Shown here piece after piece: positions 52,191 to 64,000 of a stretch of 64,000 nt of DNA (position 1 is the first letter of the stretch; each line of letters opens with the position of its first letter). The stretch lies in contig OZ035997.1 in NCBI GenBank assembly GCA_964035015.1, forward strand, positions 60,328,285-60,392,284, written 5' to 3'. This DNA comes from Corallium rubrum. Taxonomy: Eukaryota; Cnidaria; Anthozoa; Scleralcyonacea; Coralliidae. Both the position numbers and the translations under genes were made by a program. The notes beneath the pieces are model-generated. The model did no database searches and was not told the DNA's origin. It saw only the letters and a program-made list of their open reading frames with translations.

Positions 52191-53139
52191 TGTCTGTTAT
52201 ATATTGTATGTTGCATTATTACTGGATCCATTGTTTTTGTAATTGACCGAGGTCAAAAATCTGCCAGTTTTAGTGAGGGCAAACAATCTGTCTCAGTTTT
52301 AGCTGTTGTCGACTGCAATGATATGCAGACAGGATGTAACCAGTATGTAACTTATTATGACAGTATTATTTCTGCATGTGCATACACACAGTAGAAAACT
52401 CTCATGCTAAACCAGTCAAATATCAACAAACTGAAAAGTTCTTAATATGTATTTTAGCAAATTAAATTGGCTATTTCCTGATTTGGTATATTGCTATGTC
52501 CTCTGTTATATTAATTACACATTTACACTGCCTGTCAGTGTCTTTGATGATTATTGCAACCCATTCACGTGATCTGATTAACTGGACTCAATTTTCCTCC
52601 TGGTGCATGTAATGTGGATTTACTTAATATACAGGTAGTAGTCAGTTATGTCTTATCACAATTACTATACATGTAGTTGTTGTTATTAAATTGTATCATG
52701 AGAAAAATCAGATTATGTCAATAGATACCCATCATATTACCAGTCACCATCATATTTGTTTTAGATGGCGTACAATGTCACGTGATTGCAAACGATGCAC
52801 ACTGTAGCCCTAAACGTAGACGCATGTAGTACCTATTTTTTACTTTTTTATGAATGATAAAACTATTATATCGAACGATATCACGATTGGGCAGTGTCTC
52901 GCTCCCAGTTATTTGCCTCTACTGGTAGGTCGCCACTGACAAACCATGATGTTTCAATAAGTGTGAAATATAACTTTAGGGTGCAAAACTCAATCTTCTT
53001 TTAAAAACGGTAGTAAACTTGTGCTGTATTATTCTCAGTTTGCGCGTTTCCTGTTTGTTGTTCCACTGCTTCGTGTGTCTCAAAGCTTTAGCGTAAGGTA
53101 TCTCATGCCATTTTCAGGATCCGGTTTGCTATAGGAAAG

Positions 53140-54597
<1,458 letters not shown>

Positions 54598-54664
54598 TCT
54601 TGATCAGTGTTGAAGAATGTGTCGCCAGTGAATCGAGAAGCTTGCATTAATATCTAATAAACAG

Positions 54665-55528
54665 TGAAGAGACACTACTGAAGGTAGTTACAAAGGAGGA
54701 GGGTCTAGTAAAAGAACAGATAGAGGGAAAGGAAGAGTACCAGAAAAGCGTAGATAAAGAGAATACGGAGGAGGTGGAGAACATGAAGCTCCACGGGCAG
54801 TTTGAGAGAGATACAAAGGATCTGACTAATCATGGAATTGGTTAAGTAAAGGTGGTCTCATACGCGAAACAGAAAGCCTGATAGTTGCTGCACAAGACCA
54901 AGCGCTAAATACAAACTCCATAAAGAAAAGTATATATGGATTAAATGTCTCGTATAAATGTAGATTATATGGCGAGAAAGTGGAGAGTGTGATGGATATT
55001 GTAAGTGCATGTAGCATGCTGGCGCAGAAAGATTACAAGAGGAGACACGACAAAGTATGCCTGAACCTTCATTGGACACTATGCAGAAAGTTCGGCTTAT
55101 AGGTCAGTGACAAATGGTACCAGCACAAATCGGACGCTGTGGTTGAGAACGAGAGGGCCAAAATCCTATGGGAGTTCAATATCCAAACGGATCGAGAGAT
55201 CCAGCACAGAAGACCAGGCATTGTCGTAGGGAACAAGGAGAAAAACGAGTGTATGGTCATAGATGTGGCAAACCCCGGCAATCACAATCTACAGCAGAAG
55301 AAATTTGAGAAATTAAAAAATTACTCTGAACTGAGACTGGAAGTAACTAGAATGTGGAATAAAAAGACGGTAGCGGTACCAATCATAATAAGTGCATTAG
55401 GTTCAGCACCAAAGGATCTACAGTCCTATCTCGTGCTTTTAGGTATTACACATGATTTGAACATCCTAAAACATTCGGTACTACTAGGCACAGCCAACAT
55501 TCTCCAAAAGGTACTGTCGATGAGTTGA
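54665..55528 (+). pseudogene. C-terminal part of an R4-type retrotransposon protein (zinc knuckle and REL endonuclease)
   Basis: A decayed first portion (several stops and frame changes before 55139) still shows AAQDQALNTNSIKK-like sequence and a CRLYG...H/D-type knuckle region followed by LAQKDYKRRHDKV. From 55139 a 129-codon open frame reads ILWEFNIQTDREIQHRRPGI...CMVIDVANPG, then the region up to LLGTANILQKVLSM. DREIQ.RRP...C.VIDVA.P is the PD-(D/E)XK-like endonuclease signature common in REL-type LINEs. The 55139 ATG is not the real start. Confidence 0.7.
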
Positions 55529-55605
55529 AGAACGTCAGAAGTTCTCACTGGCTTAAGTTGAATAAACCTGTCAGTGAGGATTAAACACCGGTATCTACAT
55601 CTTTA

Positions 55606-56637
55606 TAGCCTGCGTAGCCGGCGCTGGGGTGATTGGGGGGAGGGAGCGCCTGCAGGCGCCTATAGTTATTTTAATTTTCGTGCCGCCCCCTAATTAAAAC
55701 AGTGTTTGGAAGTTGTCAATTTCAAAAACCTGAGCTAAATAGCTTAATATTTAATTTGGAAGTTGATCGAATATTTACTCCGTTTAAAAGACACGTATCT
55801 AGAATTAACTAAAATAGCACAGTTATGCACGGGCATGTGTATCAAAGTGCTTTATTGATTCAGGAATTTGTGTGGTATATGTTCGCTGTGTCAGCGTCTG
55901 ACAACATATTATTGTGCTGTTGCTATATCTTGGCTTGTTTACGGTTAAATAATTAAACAATTTATGTTGAGTGGGCTACAGAAAGCTCATGAGACAGATT
56001 ATTTTCGTAGTTATAAAACATGTGTATGTAACGACTATGACGATCAATATAAATATAATCATAACATCTCGCGACATTCGCACGCATATCAATAATACTG
56101 AGTTAAATTTAATAGCGAATTTTATCTTCCACTGATATTAACTGCCGCTGATGGCCAATGGAGCAGGAGAAGTACGCCTGAGTAGATCGCACTGATTCGA
56201 ATCAAATGCGAGTGTTAGGGAGTGTAATAAGAAATTCTACATGATGTTTTGCTGAAGCCAATGTCGGACAATTCAGTAATACTCGCCGTTAAGCCGAAGT
56301 CGCCGAAGGGGCCACGTCTTGCGTGAAAATCTTACCGGCGAATAAATATTTTCCTTCGGATGCACATGCGGCTGCCTTATGGCCACTCTCTTCTCAATCT
56401 CAGTTTATTTTGAGCTCGTTTCCTTATATTATATGCAAGGCACATTTTCACAACGCTCTTCTTCGCCAACGTCTGCAGCGGAAATTCGAACTCTCTTTGA
56501 TTGATAGGTCATTAGCGTGTCAACCAATAGATTGCGAGCGTTCGCCGGCGAACGCTATACACAAAAAATAACAATGGGCGACTGCAGGCGCTCCTTTCAC
56601 TGTCCGTCCCAATCCCCAGCGCCGGCTACGCAGGCTA
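55606..56637. mobile_element. 1.03-kb transposon with TAGCCTGCGTAGCCGGCGC ends and exact 8-bp target duplication
   Basis: Ends: TAGCCTGCGTAGCCGGCGC at 55606 and its perfect complement ending at 56637; arms continue imperfectly for about 50 bases (…GCGCCTGCAGGCGCC inside). CATCTTTA occurs immediately before (55598-55605) and after (56638-56645), an exact 8-bp duplication, as made by hAT and P-type elements. The interior has no transposase; an 82-codon frame at 56323-56571 has no known domain. Non-autonomous. Confidence 0.88.
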
Positions 56638-56645
56638 CATCTTTA

Positions 56646-56669
56646 CCGTGAAACAACAACAACAACAAC

Positions 56670-56742
<73 letters not shown>

Positions 56743-56744
56743 TA

Positions 56745-56806
<62 letters not shown>

Positions 56807-56807
56807 T
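56646..56807. repeat. (CAA)n/(TAA)n tail
   Basis: AACAACAACAACAAC followed by about 50 TAA units with one irregularity near 56742. Probably the 3' tail of the R4-like element. Confidence 0.9.
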
Positions 56808-57500
56808 TAAAACACGGAGTTCAATTCACAATTGAAGTCATGTGCTCTTCCATAGAGCTGTGTAATTAGCTACCTAGCTAAATATCTATCTAGCAATACT
56901 GCAGTTATACTATATACATTTATGATATAAACTTCTAAAGTGCTAATAAGACCACAATGTATAATGAAACTACGATGTATACTGATAAGATTTGTTACCA
57001 GCGCTTTAATTTGTTTAGTTTATGAAAGATTTAAATTCAACTAGTGATTGAGCACTGGTAACTTTTCCCGTATGCTATTCCACAGGACTGTACCTCTATA
57101 AGAAAATCTTTTTTAGTGCAAAGTTTCACAGAAACTTTGCAAGTTTCACAGAAACTTTGCAGTATTGTGATGAGTGGCGAAAATTCACACGATACATAGA
57201 TACATAGATACATAGTGTAAACTTTCCGGGGGGTAAACTTACCAGGTTTAACGGCATACATACTTGTCGTAGTTGAAAGGCTAAAACCAGTGAAAATGTG
57301 AAACACTAGTATCAGTCTTTCATAGACGACAAATATTTATGTCGCTTAAAGCTCGTAAGCCCTATAAACAGCGATAACAGACAGGTTTGTACCTTATCTA
57401 TGGATATCTCCTGAAAGACGTGTTTATCTTAATATACCAAGAATGAAAGAAGTTTCCCCCCGGAATATATTAGAATACCACTGCGCACGCGTGGTTTTGT
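56808..57500. other. Non-coding spacer
   Basis: No gene seen. Around 57119-57165 AAGTTTCACAGAAACTTTGC is tandemly repeated, and ACATAGAT recurs at 57190-57215. Confidence 0.4.
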
Positions 57501-57521
57501 TTGCGACTGGCGAATACAACA

Positions 57522-57650
57522 ATGACGGAGAAAGGCAAAGGAGTGATCGATTTTTCTTCTCGAAACAACGAATTTCTAGACTTTAGTGCATGGCTAATTA
57601 AATATGGTCTGGGCGAAAGGATTTACTGTCTGCCTAGCGGAAGGTCAAAG
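57522..57650 (+). CDS. Putative first exon of an unknown gene
   Basis: ATGACGGAGAAAGGCAAAGG opens 43 codons (MTEKGKGVIDFSSRNNEF...) to a donor GGTCAAAG|GTGCGA in phase 0. A possible second exon follows TTATATTTTCAG at 57761 (VSNKFCILEIVDC...). No domain recognised. The context is a mobile-element graveyard, so this may be an exon-like piece of a repeat. Confidence 0.3.
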
Positions 57651-57779
57651 GTGCGAATAAATATTGAAAGCTTTATATTTAACTTTAATATGTGTGGCAT
57701 GTTGACGATGTTGTGAAGTCGGTTTGTAGAGTGTTGTTGGTTCGTGTCTGTTATATTTTCAGGTCAGTAACAAATTCTG

Positions 57780-59700
57780 TATACTGGAGATCGTAGACTG
57801 TCTTCGCATTTTGATTTGGCGTTCAATAGGCAACTGTACGAAGAACCCTGGCCATATAGTAAACATGAATGTTTAGTTCTACATGTATCTGTACCTGTGT
57901 GAACTTAGCGGGTGATTGGGCAGACGATTCGCAAGGCTACATAACGTGACGCTAGCAACATAATCATCAGGCGTAATAATTTGTGAAGGCATTACTAGAA
58001 ACTTTGCACTATCCTTGGGGTCTAGTTTAATAGATTCGGACAAGGTTCTCGGTACAAAGAAACTACGATTGGAGCAACTTTTGTACCGAATTGGATTGTA
58101 CGGAACTAGTAAAGATGAATTTACTGGCCAGATAATCAGGAACATTTTGTTTACTGTTTTCTACCTAAGTGTTTGAATTGTTGAGTACGTCTTGCTTCTA
58201 AGTTGGTCCAATTTAATGTGGTTGAAATTTCTGATAAGCGAACATTGTAATCTGATTCAGTAATAATTTTTACGGCTCTATTTTGTAATCGTTGTAGTTT
58301 TTTGAGCGAGACCCTTGCCTAAGTTACTCCAAACACTACTGCAGTAGTCAAATGTGGCTGAATTAACGACTTACAGATTAAGACAAGGGTTGAAAATGGG
58401 AGTATCAGTGTTAGTCTCCTTAGTAGTCCAATTGCCTTGGAGACATTAGAAATAACCGCAGAGACACGAGCCTCCCACGACAAAACCTCTTCAAGTTCCA
58501 AGCCTAAACACTTGTATGTCTTTACTCTTTCGATTTTATTACAAGTAATAGAAACGTCAGGTTGTTCTGGTATATTAGTAAGCTTTTTCCTTCTGGCGAT
58601 AAACATACAGTTGGTTTTAAAAGCACTGAGGCTTTTAAGCGATCTTTGAAGAGTAATGATATCATTATTCATGACTGAAATTAAACAAGCCTGTTAGGAT
58701 AATCATCAGCGTATGTCAAATTGGTATCATCACCTTATAAACGCCCGTCGGATATCAAATTACAATGTGGTAAGTCATTTATTGAGAGTAAGAATAGTAG
58801 TGGACCTAGGATAGCTAGATCCCTGAGGAACAGCACATGTTACTTTACAACTGCCTGACGGCTCGTTATTAACGACAGTTATTTGGGTACGTTCAGGAAG
58901 ATAATTCCAAAAAAGATCAATCGTTTTATTTTTGAAGCCGTAACAAACCAATTTCTTCAAGAGAATATTATGGTCAATAGTATCAAATGCATTCTTTAAG
59001 TCAAAAAACAGAATAGCATTGATTAATCCATTGTCCATATTTTTATGCCATTTATCAGTGGCATCAAGCAACGCTGTTAAGGTTGAGTGCAGTGCCTAAA
59101 CCCTGATTGCAAATCAGAGAGAAGATTATTTTTGTTAAAAAAATGTTTGTTCAAAGACAATTTTTTCAAAAATCTTCGCAGTCACAGATAGAACGAATAT
59201 TGGCCTATAGTTATTTGGATCTAATTTGGAATCTTGTTTATGTATGGGGGTTACCCTGTGCGCATTACTAAATTAATTATATGCGTTAGTGATTCAATAG
59301 TGGTTGGTGCACTTAGTTTTAAAAGGCTAGCTGAAATATTGTCAAGGCCACTAGATTTACGTATTGATAGTTTATCTATTAGTCTTGATACTTGTAAACG
59401 ACTCACTTTGTGTAATTCAAATTCGTCGTTACAATGTTGAATATGGTCCAAATTTGTGTTGTCACTGGATGCAATTTGTGCCGCTACCTTTTGTCCTATG
59501 TCGGTAAAGTGCTTATTAAAAGCTTTGCTAATTGCCTCTGGGTCACTAATTCCAGTTTCATCTATGAAGATTTTAGTAGTATTGGCCGTATTCTTGGCTT
59601 TAGATAGAATGCTGTTAATACCTTTCCAAGTATTCTTCGTTTGACCTACATTGTGGAAATAGGATGATGTTATGCCAGAAGTGCAGTGCTTCAACATAAA
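57780..59700 (-). mobile_element. Decayed LINE (jockey/CR1-like) on the minus strand
   Basis: Minus-strand frames in correct order carry an RT N-terminal linker (59697-59251), the RT core (59071-58775) and the thumb/C-terminal part (58672-57880), with stops and frame changes between them. No endonuclease part is visible upstream. Confidence 0.75.
57880..59697 (-). pseudogene. LINE reverse transcriptase pseudogene
   Basis: 59697-59251: TKNTWKGINSILSKAKN...ISDPEAISKAFNKHFTDIG...KSSGLDNISASLLK, the typical segment before the RT fingers. 59071-58775: AILFFDLKNAFDTIDHNILL, the catalytic FDLKNAFD motif, then VPQGS. The YADD part lies in the broken stretch near 58700. 58672-58319: VKTYKCLGLELEEVLSW...ISNVSKAIGLLRR...LICKSLIQPHLTTAVVFG, the conserved post-RT region. 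58145-57880: remains of the C-terminus (RYKSCSNRSFFVPRTLS). At least three frame disruptions. Confidence 0.8.
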
Positions 59701-59799
59701 AATTGTTAAATGTCACAATGTGCATATACCTTTTTTGTTCGTAGAAAGTCAGTCTGCGGCTTCACCTATTTGGCTTTTTAATCAGTAATATTTTGCATG

Positions 59800-60140
59800 T
59801 TTGCTGTGGTGCACTAACTTTCTTTTTATACATGTTTGAAGATTTGGCGTGACTGAAATTGTGCTTTCCTTGTTTTATTTTAACTATTTCTCGTCGGTGG
59901 ATGTCCGTTGTGGCAAGTGCAATAAAACTCGACAGTGGGATTCGGAACAGAAAGTGTTAAAATAGCTTACTGATATACTGTGTAGATATAGAATAATTTT
60001 TATCTTTGGTTCAAATTTTCTCTTTCCAAGTATTTTTTATACTTTGGAATGTACAGTTCAATTTTTTGATTAGTTCAATACGCCGATTGCAAATATGGCA
60101 ACGATTGCACCAAAGCGAGGCTTTTCGGTGCACTGTAAAT
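59800..60140. repeat. Dispersed repeat shared with 17.6 kb and 29.65-29.99 kb
   Basis: AAAATAGCTTACTGATATAC...GCACCAAAGCGAGGCTTTTC matches 17647-17820 closely. It stops at GGTGCAC, where the next tandem repeat begins. Confidence 0.8.
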
Positions 60141-60149
60141 GAAAAGGGG

Positions 60150-61115
60150 CTGAAACGACCCAAAAAATAGGGCCAAAACGGTGACCGCAAAATAGATCTT
60201 TTTTGGGGGTCAAAATGGCACCTATAACAAGCCGGCCCCTAAGGGACGATTTGGCTCTTTGAGGTAAGGGCTGTTTTGGCTTCAGACAGGTGCTGTTATG
60301 GAAAAGGCAGGGGCTGTTTCAACTTTTGACCAGGGCCATTTCAGAAAATCGTGGGGCTGTTTTGGGAAACCAAGGAGTCAATTTGGCTCCTATTAAGAGG
60401 CATTATGACCCCTAAAAGCGTCGATTTAGCTTGCTGAGCAGAGCTGTTTTGGCTCCAATATAGAGGGTAGTTTTAGCCCCAATGGAAGGGCTGTTATGGA
60501 AAAGACAGGGGCTGTTTCAACGTTTAACCAGGGCCATTTCAGAAAATCGTGGGGCTGTTTTGGAAAATCAAGGAGTCAATTTGGCTCCTATTAAGAGGCA
60601 TTATGACCCCTAAAAAGCGTCGATTTAGCTTGCTGAGCTGTTTTGGCTCCAATAGAGGGTAGTTTTAGCCCCAATGGAAGGGCTGTTATGGAAAAGATAG
60701 GGGCTGTTTCAACTTTTAGCCAGGGCCATTTCAGAAAATCGTGGGGCTGTTTTAGAAAATCAAGGAGTCAATTTGGCTCCTATTAAGAGGCATGACCCTT
60801 AAAAAGCGTCGATTTAGCTTGCTGAGCAGAGCTGTTTTGGCTCCAATGTAGAGGGTAGTTTTAGCCCCAATGGAAGGGCTGTTATGGAAAAGACAGGGGC
60901 TGTTTCAACTTTTGAGCAGGGCCATTTCAGAAAATCGTGGGGCTGTTTTGGAAAATCAAGGAGCCAATTTGCCTCCTATTCGAAGGCTTTTTGGCCCCTA
61001 AAAAGCGCCGATTTAGCTTGCTAAGCGGAGCTGTTTTGGCTCCAATGACAGATGTCAGTTTTAGTCAAGGGCCTGTGATAGAAAAAGCAGGGTCTCTTTC
61101 AACTCTTGACCAGCA
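60150..61115. repeat. ~195-bp tandem repeat, about five units
   Basis: The phrase TTTCAGAAAATCGTGGGGCTG recurs at about 60340, 60538, 60730 and 60926, with periods of 198, 192 and 196. Each unit includes AAGGAGTCAATTTGGCTCC, GCGTCGATTTAGCTTGCTG and GGAAGGGCTGTTATGG. The outer units are more diverged. No coding role seen; the short frame at 60937 is part of a unit. Confidence 0.9.
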
Positions 61116-61561
61116 AATGGAATAACATACAGTACCATCACTTAAATGAGAATATGTGGAAACAGCATGTTTATTATTTATTGCTGCACTACAGTACTTG
61201 GTACAGTACATATAACAGTTTACTATGTTTGAACAAAATAATCAAAAGTTTTCATTGATACATGTAAATTAACCTACTGGGCTAGTTAATTAAACCAACA
61301 CAACTCTGAAAAAACAAACATTATAAACATGGTGCCAATACCAAGTCTTATAGTTTCTAAGAAGCATAAAACACTCTTGCCATTACTGTAATCAATATTA
61401 AGAATTTATAAACTTGCCAACAAGGCAAGAACAGCCTCAAAACAGCAGTTGTTTGCGATTGTGCAGAACTCCTTCCCTTCTATTACCAAGAACAGCTTTT
61501 CATATTCCAGTACACTGCCGAAAACTACAATATGGGTGGTGCCAAGTTTGATAATACCCTG
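61116..61561. other. Non-coding spacer
   Basis: Nothing recognised. Confidence 0.4.
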
Positions 61562-61563
61562 TA

Positions 61564-61969
61564 GGGCTGTTTATACGAGAGCTGATAAGACGCGGATTAC
61601 ACAGGATGCACCTTAGCTAAGATGTGAAACACTCGTATAAAAGGTACAAAGACTAATTTACATAAGTCAGCTTATTCCAAACCCGATATAGACCTTATTC
61701 AAAAATGGCCACCGAATTAAAATTCTATTATATACTGTACATATAAATTAGTCTTTATGAACTTGTTTTCATGTGTGAAATTCAAAAGAATTTTTACTTT
61801 AAAACGAGGTCATAAGGGCTAATTTATATGCACACAAAAGAATTCTAATTCAGCGGCCATTTTGGAATAACGTCTATAAATGAGTCAGTTTGTGTCTTAT
61901 GTAAGGCGTGTCTTGTGTAAGGCGCGTCTTGTATAAGCCGTGTCTAATGGGCTCTCGTATAAATGGCCC
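61564..61969. mobile_element. MITE with GGGC(C/T)(A/G)TTTATACGAGAGC ends and TA target site
   Basis: Left end GGGCTGTTTATACGAGAGC, right end GCTCTCGTATAAATGGCCC, flanked by TA on both sides (61562-61563, 61970-61971). A second inner pair (AAAATGGCCACCGAATTAAA and its near complement at 61845) makes a nested palindrome. Non-coding, 406 bp. Confidence 0.8.
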
Positions 61970-62427
61970 TATTGTATCAACCACATTTTCAGTGTCCTAA
62001 AAACAACAAAACCTACAATTAGACTTTTCATAGTAAACAAATAATATATAATCCATGATATTATTGTACAATGCGATTATATTCACATCTGCCTGACAAG
62101 AACCGAAAAAAGTTTCCTACAACAGTAAGATATATTACCTTCATCAATAACAAACAAAGCTGCTCTTGATTTAATTTCTAGAATTAAAAAACAAACAATC
62201 GTGCTAAATGAGAAAGTGTAAAAGATGGGTGGCAATAATAATATAATAAATATAATAACATATACAGTGTATGTCCTAGTTCTGGTAACACTGCATATAC
62301 TGTATATACTGGAGGAAATGGACAAAGCGGCTGAGTTATTTAACCTATTCCTGGAAAGACAATATGTGACACCAAGGCAGGTTGTCTAGACAAGAATGGG
62401 TTAAGAATCCAGAAATGTACTACAATA

Positions 62428-63041
62428 GGTGACTTGCACTATTGAAGTCACATGATCGCAATCCTCATAAAACAACAGGTATAAAATTATAACTCTATAA
62501 AATGGATATACTACTATACGTTGGTGTTTTAACTAAAGTTTCAGAATTTTTATTTTCAAAAGATGCATTGTCTTAGAGAAAACAGCGATATTGTAGCTGG
62601 TCATGTGATTACAGTATAATAAAAATTTGTAATGAGTCAGTTTGATATTGTTCATATCAAGTTTTAGCAGAAGTTATGACCTTTCACAGTATCTACAGTA
62701 AATGTATTTTGATTTTGATTTTCAAAAACAAAATGTGTTTTGATCATGCTACAAAAATGTAAACGTTAATTATGAATATCAAACCATTTTTCTATATGTT
62801 TGTTGAGATTTGACTGTAAAAAATTGCTTTTGAAGATGTTGTTGTACATGCATGAAATTTTTATTTTAGTCACGTGACCAGCTACAATATCACTGTTTTC
62901 TGAATCAAAAGTTTTGAAAATCAAAATTCCAAAATTTCACTTAAAACATCAACCTAGCTATGTCCATTTTGTGGGGTTATAATCTAATACCAGCTATTTT
63001 AAGAGAATTGAAATCACATAACTTAATTAGTGCAAGTCACC
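62428..63041. mobile_element. Foldback MITE with ~190-bp arms
   Basis: GGTGACTTGCACTA... on the left and its complement ...TAGTGCAAGTCACC on the right; arms stay recognisable up to ACAGCGATATTGTAGCTGGTC (62582-62602) and its partner near 62875. About 240 bases of loop. No gene. Confidence 0.75.
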
Positions 63042-63178
63042 AATTCTCCCACTTCAATGACCCTCTCATATACTGTATATTCTAAGGTATAATGTGAATA
63101 TACTAAGACAGTACTATACACTGTACGGGTGTACCAGATATAGTATCCAGCTGGATTATCCAATTGTATTTGTATATA

Positions 63179-63438
63179 CAGTCGTTGGCAGCTACTGTAA
63201 GCGTGCACACCACCCATCAAAACATGTTCTAAATTTAAGCCAAAGTTAACCGTTTTGAAATCAACACCATGGGATTGGCAAGATGTGATTGGCTAAGGGT
63301 GCATTTGTGTGACAATAATGTATTGGTTTGAATGTATCGAATGAAAACCGAATATGTTCCCAAGGTAAACAGTTAACTTTGGCTTAAATTTAGAACATGT
63401 TTTGACGGGCGGTGTACACGCTTAGATGCCAACGACTG
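63179..63438. mobile_element. Tc1/mariner-type MITE, 260 bp
   Basis: Starts CAGTCGTTGGCA and ends TGCCAACGACTG, with TA on both sides (63177-63178 and 63439-63440). Arms of ~75 bases, including AACATGTTCTAAATTTAAGC and its complement. CAGT ends with a TA duplication fit Tc1/mariner. Confidence 0.85.
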
Positions 63439-63440
63439 TA

Positions 63441-64000
63441 ATAACTACAGTAATTTTTCCAAAGTAAACTCATAAAAATCATGTCAAAAGAAACAAGTCA
63501 GAGATAAGAATTCATTAGTAGAGCAAAGCAAGCACAGCACAATGTATCTCGTAACAAAACTATTGAAATCTACAGTATTAGTACATACCACGGTCAGTTT
63601 GAATTTTTCTACCAGTTACACGTTTTAACCTTGAATAATTATAAAGAACATGGTTGTAATATGACATTAGTACTGCTGCAATTTACTGTATAGGATATGT
63701 TTCCCCCCTACTGTGATGGAACATACAAATATTTAACTCTTGCTTGTTCAAACTCTGAGCTTCACTGTACAAAATAGTGTGGTTGCTGCTATAAGTTTAC
63801 CCCAATTGCCATATTTAAAATTATAGACATTATTTAGTTATTTCCTTTCAGTTTTTACTGTTCTCATTTTGCAAACGTTGATTAGTTAAGTCTAGCAAAA
63901 CTAACCTGGAAGTACAGTACAGTAAAAAGTACCCGCTAACAAGAACCTACCACTATTAAGAACCTCAGGCTGAAATTAAGAATTTATTATATGTATAGGT
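63441..64000. other. Non-coding end of window
   Basis: No gene or repeat recognised. Confidence 0.4.

Larger units (their letters stand above)
50729..52823. mobile_element. Insertion of 2.1 kb in copy C with GCGTCTACG ends (tentative)
   Basis: Sequence homologous to copy A is interrupted exactly here: ATTTTT before and TTTTATGAATGATAAAAC after are adjacent in A. The ends GCGTCTACG and CGTAGACGC are inverted over 9 bases. The left end continues with the palindromic GTTGCTATAGCAAC. No target duplication found and no transposase seen inside. Confidence 0.45.
54650..56807 (+). mobile_element. R4-like non-LTR retrotransposon remnant, split by a nested transposon
   Basis: Only the C-terminal third of the protein remains. 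The 3' end runs to about 55605, is interrupted by a 1.03-kb insertion, and resumes at 56638 with ACCGTGAAACAACAAC and a long TAA tail to 56807. A trinucleotide tail fits R4/Dong-type elements. The RT part is missing, so the copy was 5' truncated. Confidence 0.6.

Overview
This is eukaryotic, intron-bearing, AT-rich DNA that is dominated by repeats. Spliced exons with GT/AG borders, tRNA-derived SINE-like units, a DIRS-like tyrosine-recombinase retroelement, REL-endonuclease non-LTR retrotransposons, a THAP-domain Kolobok-type DNA transposon and many short inverted-repeat elements point to an invertebrate animal. A cnidarian (probably anthozoan) is my best guess. This is an inference from the mix of families, not a proof. 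Only one exon (a Death-domain exon at 12.5 kb) looks like a conventional host gene. Nearly all other recognisable coding sequence belongs to mobile elements.

Layout. 1-4.25 kb: a non-LTR retrotransposon with a Cys-rich N-terminus, reverse transcriptase and a frame-shifted PD-(D/E)XK-like endonuclease tail. 4.3-8.6 kb: foldback elements, then a tandem array of ~270-bp units carrying a tRNA-like module. 9.0-12.4 kb: ~130-bp direct repeats, a 36-bp minisatellite and a broken DIRS-like fragment (RT end, RNase H, tyrosine recombinase) on the minus strand. 12.5-15.65 kb: the Death-domain exon, a foldback element and a 19-bp minisatellite. 17.6-54.4 kb: a tandem segmental duplication with a ~9.15-kb unit, copy A (18.95-28.14 kb) and copy B (31.9-41.03 kb) being very similar and copy C (48.8-54.4 kb) older and broken up, with inverted fragments between A and B. 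54.6-56.8 kb: an R4-like retrotransposon remnant with a 1.03-kb transposon nested in its 3' tail. 57.8-59.7 kb: a decayed LINE on the minus strand. 60.1-61.1 kb: a ~195-bp tandem repeat. 61.5-63.5 kb: a cluster of short inverted-repeat (MITE) elements.

The most interesting unit is the 7.1-kb transposon at 41.64-48.74 kb. It has ~200-bp inverted ends flanked by TTAA and carries two convergent spliced genes: a THAP-domain DDE-type transposase (12 inferred exons, about 834 codons, one in-frame stop) and, on the other strand, a three-exon gene for a cysteine-rich domain that I recognise as the P2X7 C-terminal 'ballast' type. A further small TTAA-flanked element sits at the 3' end of that second gene and supplies its stop codon.

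The second signal worth following is a set of three micro-exon-like segments, one in each copy of the segmental duplication (21397-21429, 34790-34819, 49081-49101). Their flanking splice sites and introns are almost identical between copies, but the segments differ completely in sequence and in length (33, 30, 21 nt), and all lengths are multiples of three. This looks like a tandem exon-diversification arrangement, though no host gene has been tied to it from this window alone. Homology calls are by eye; no database search was possible.
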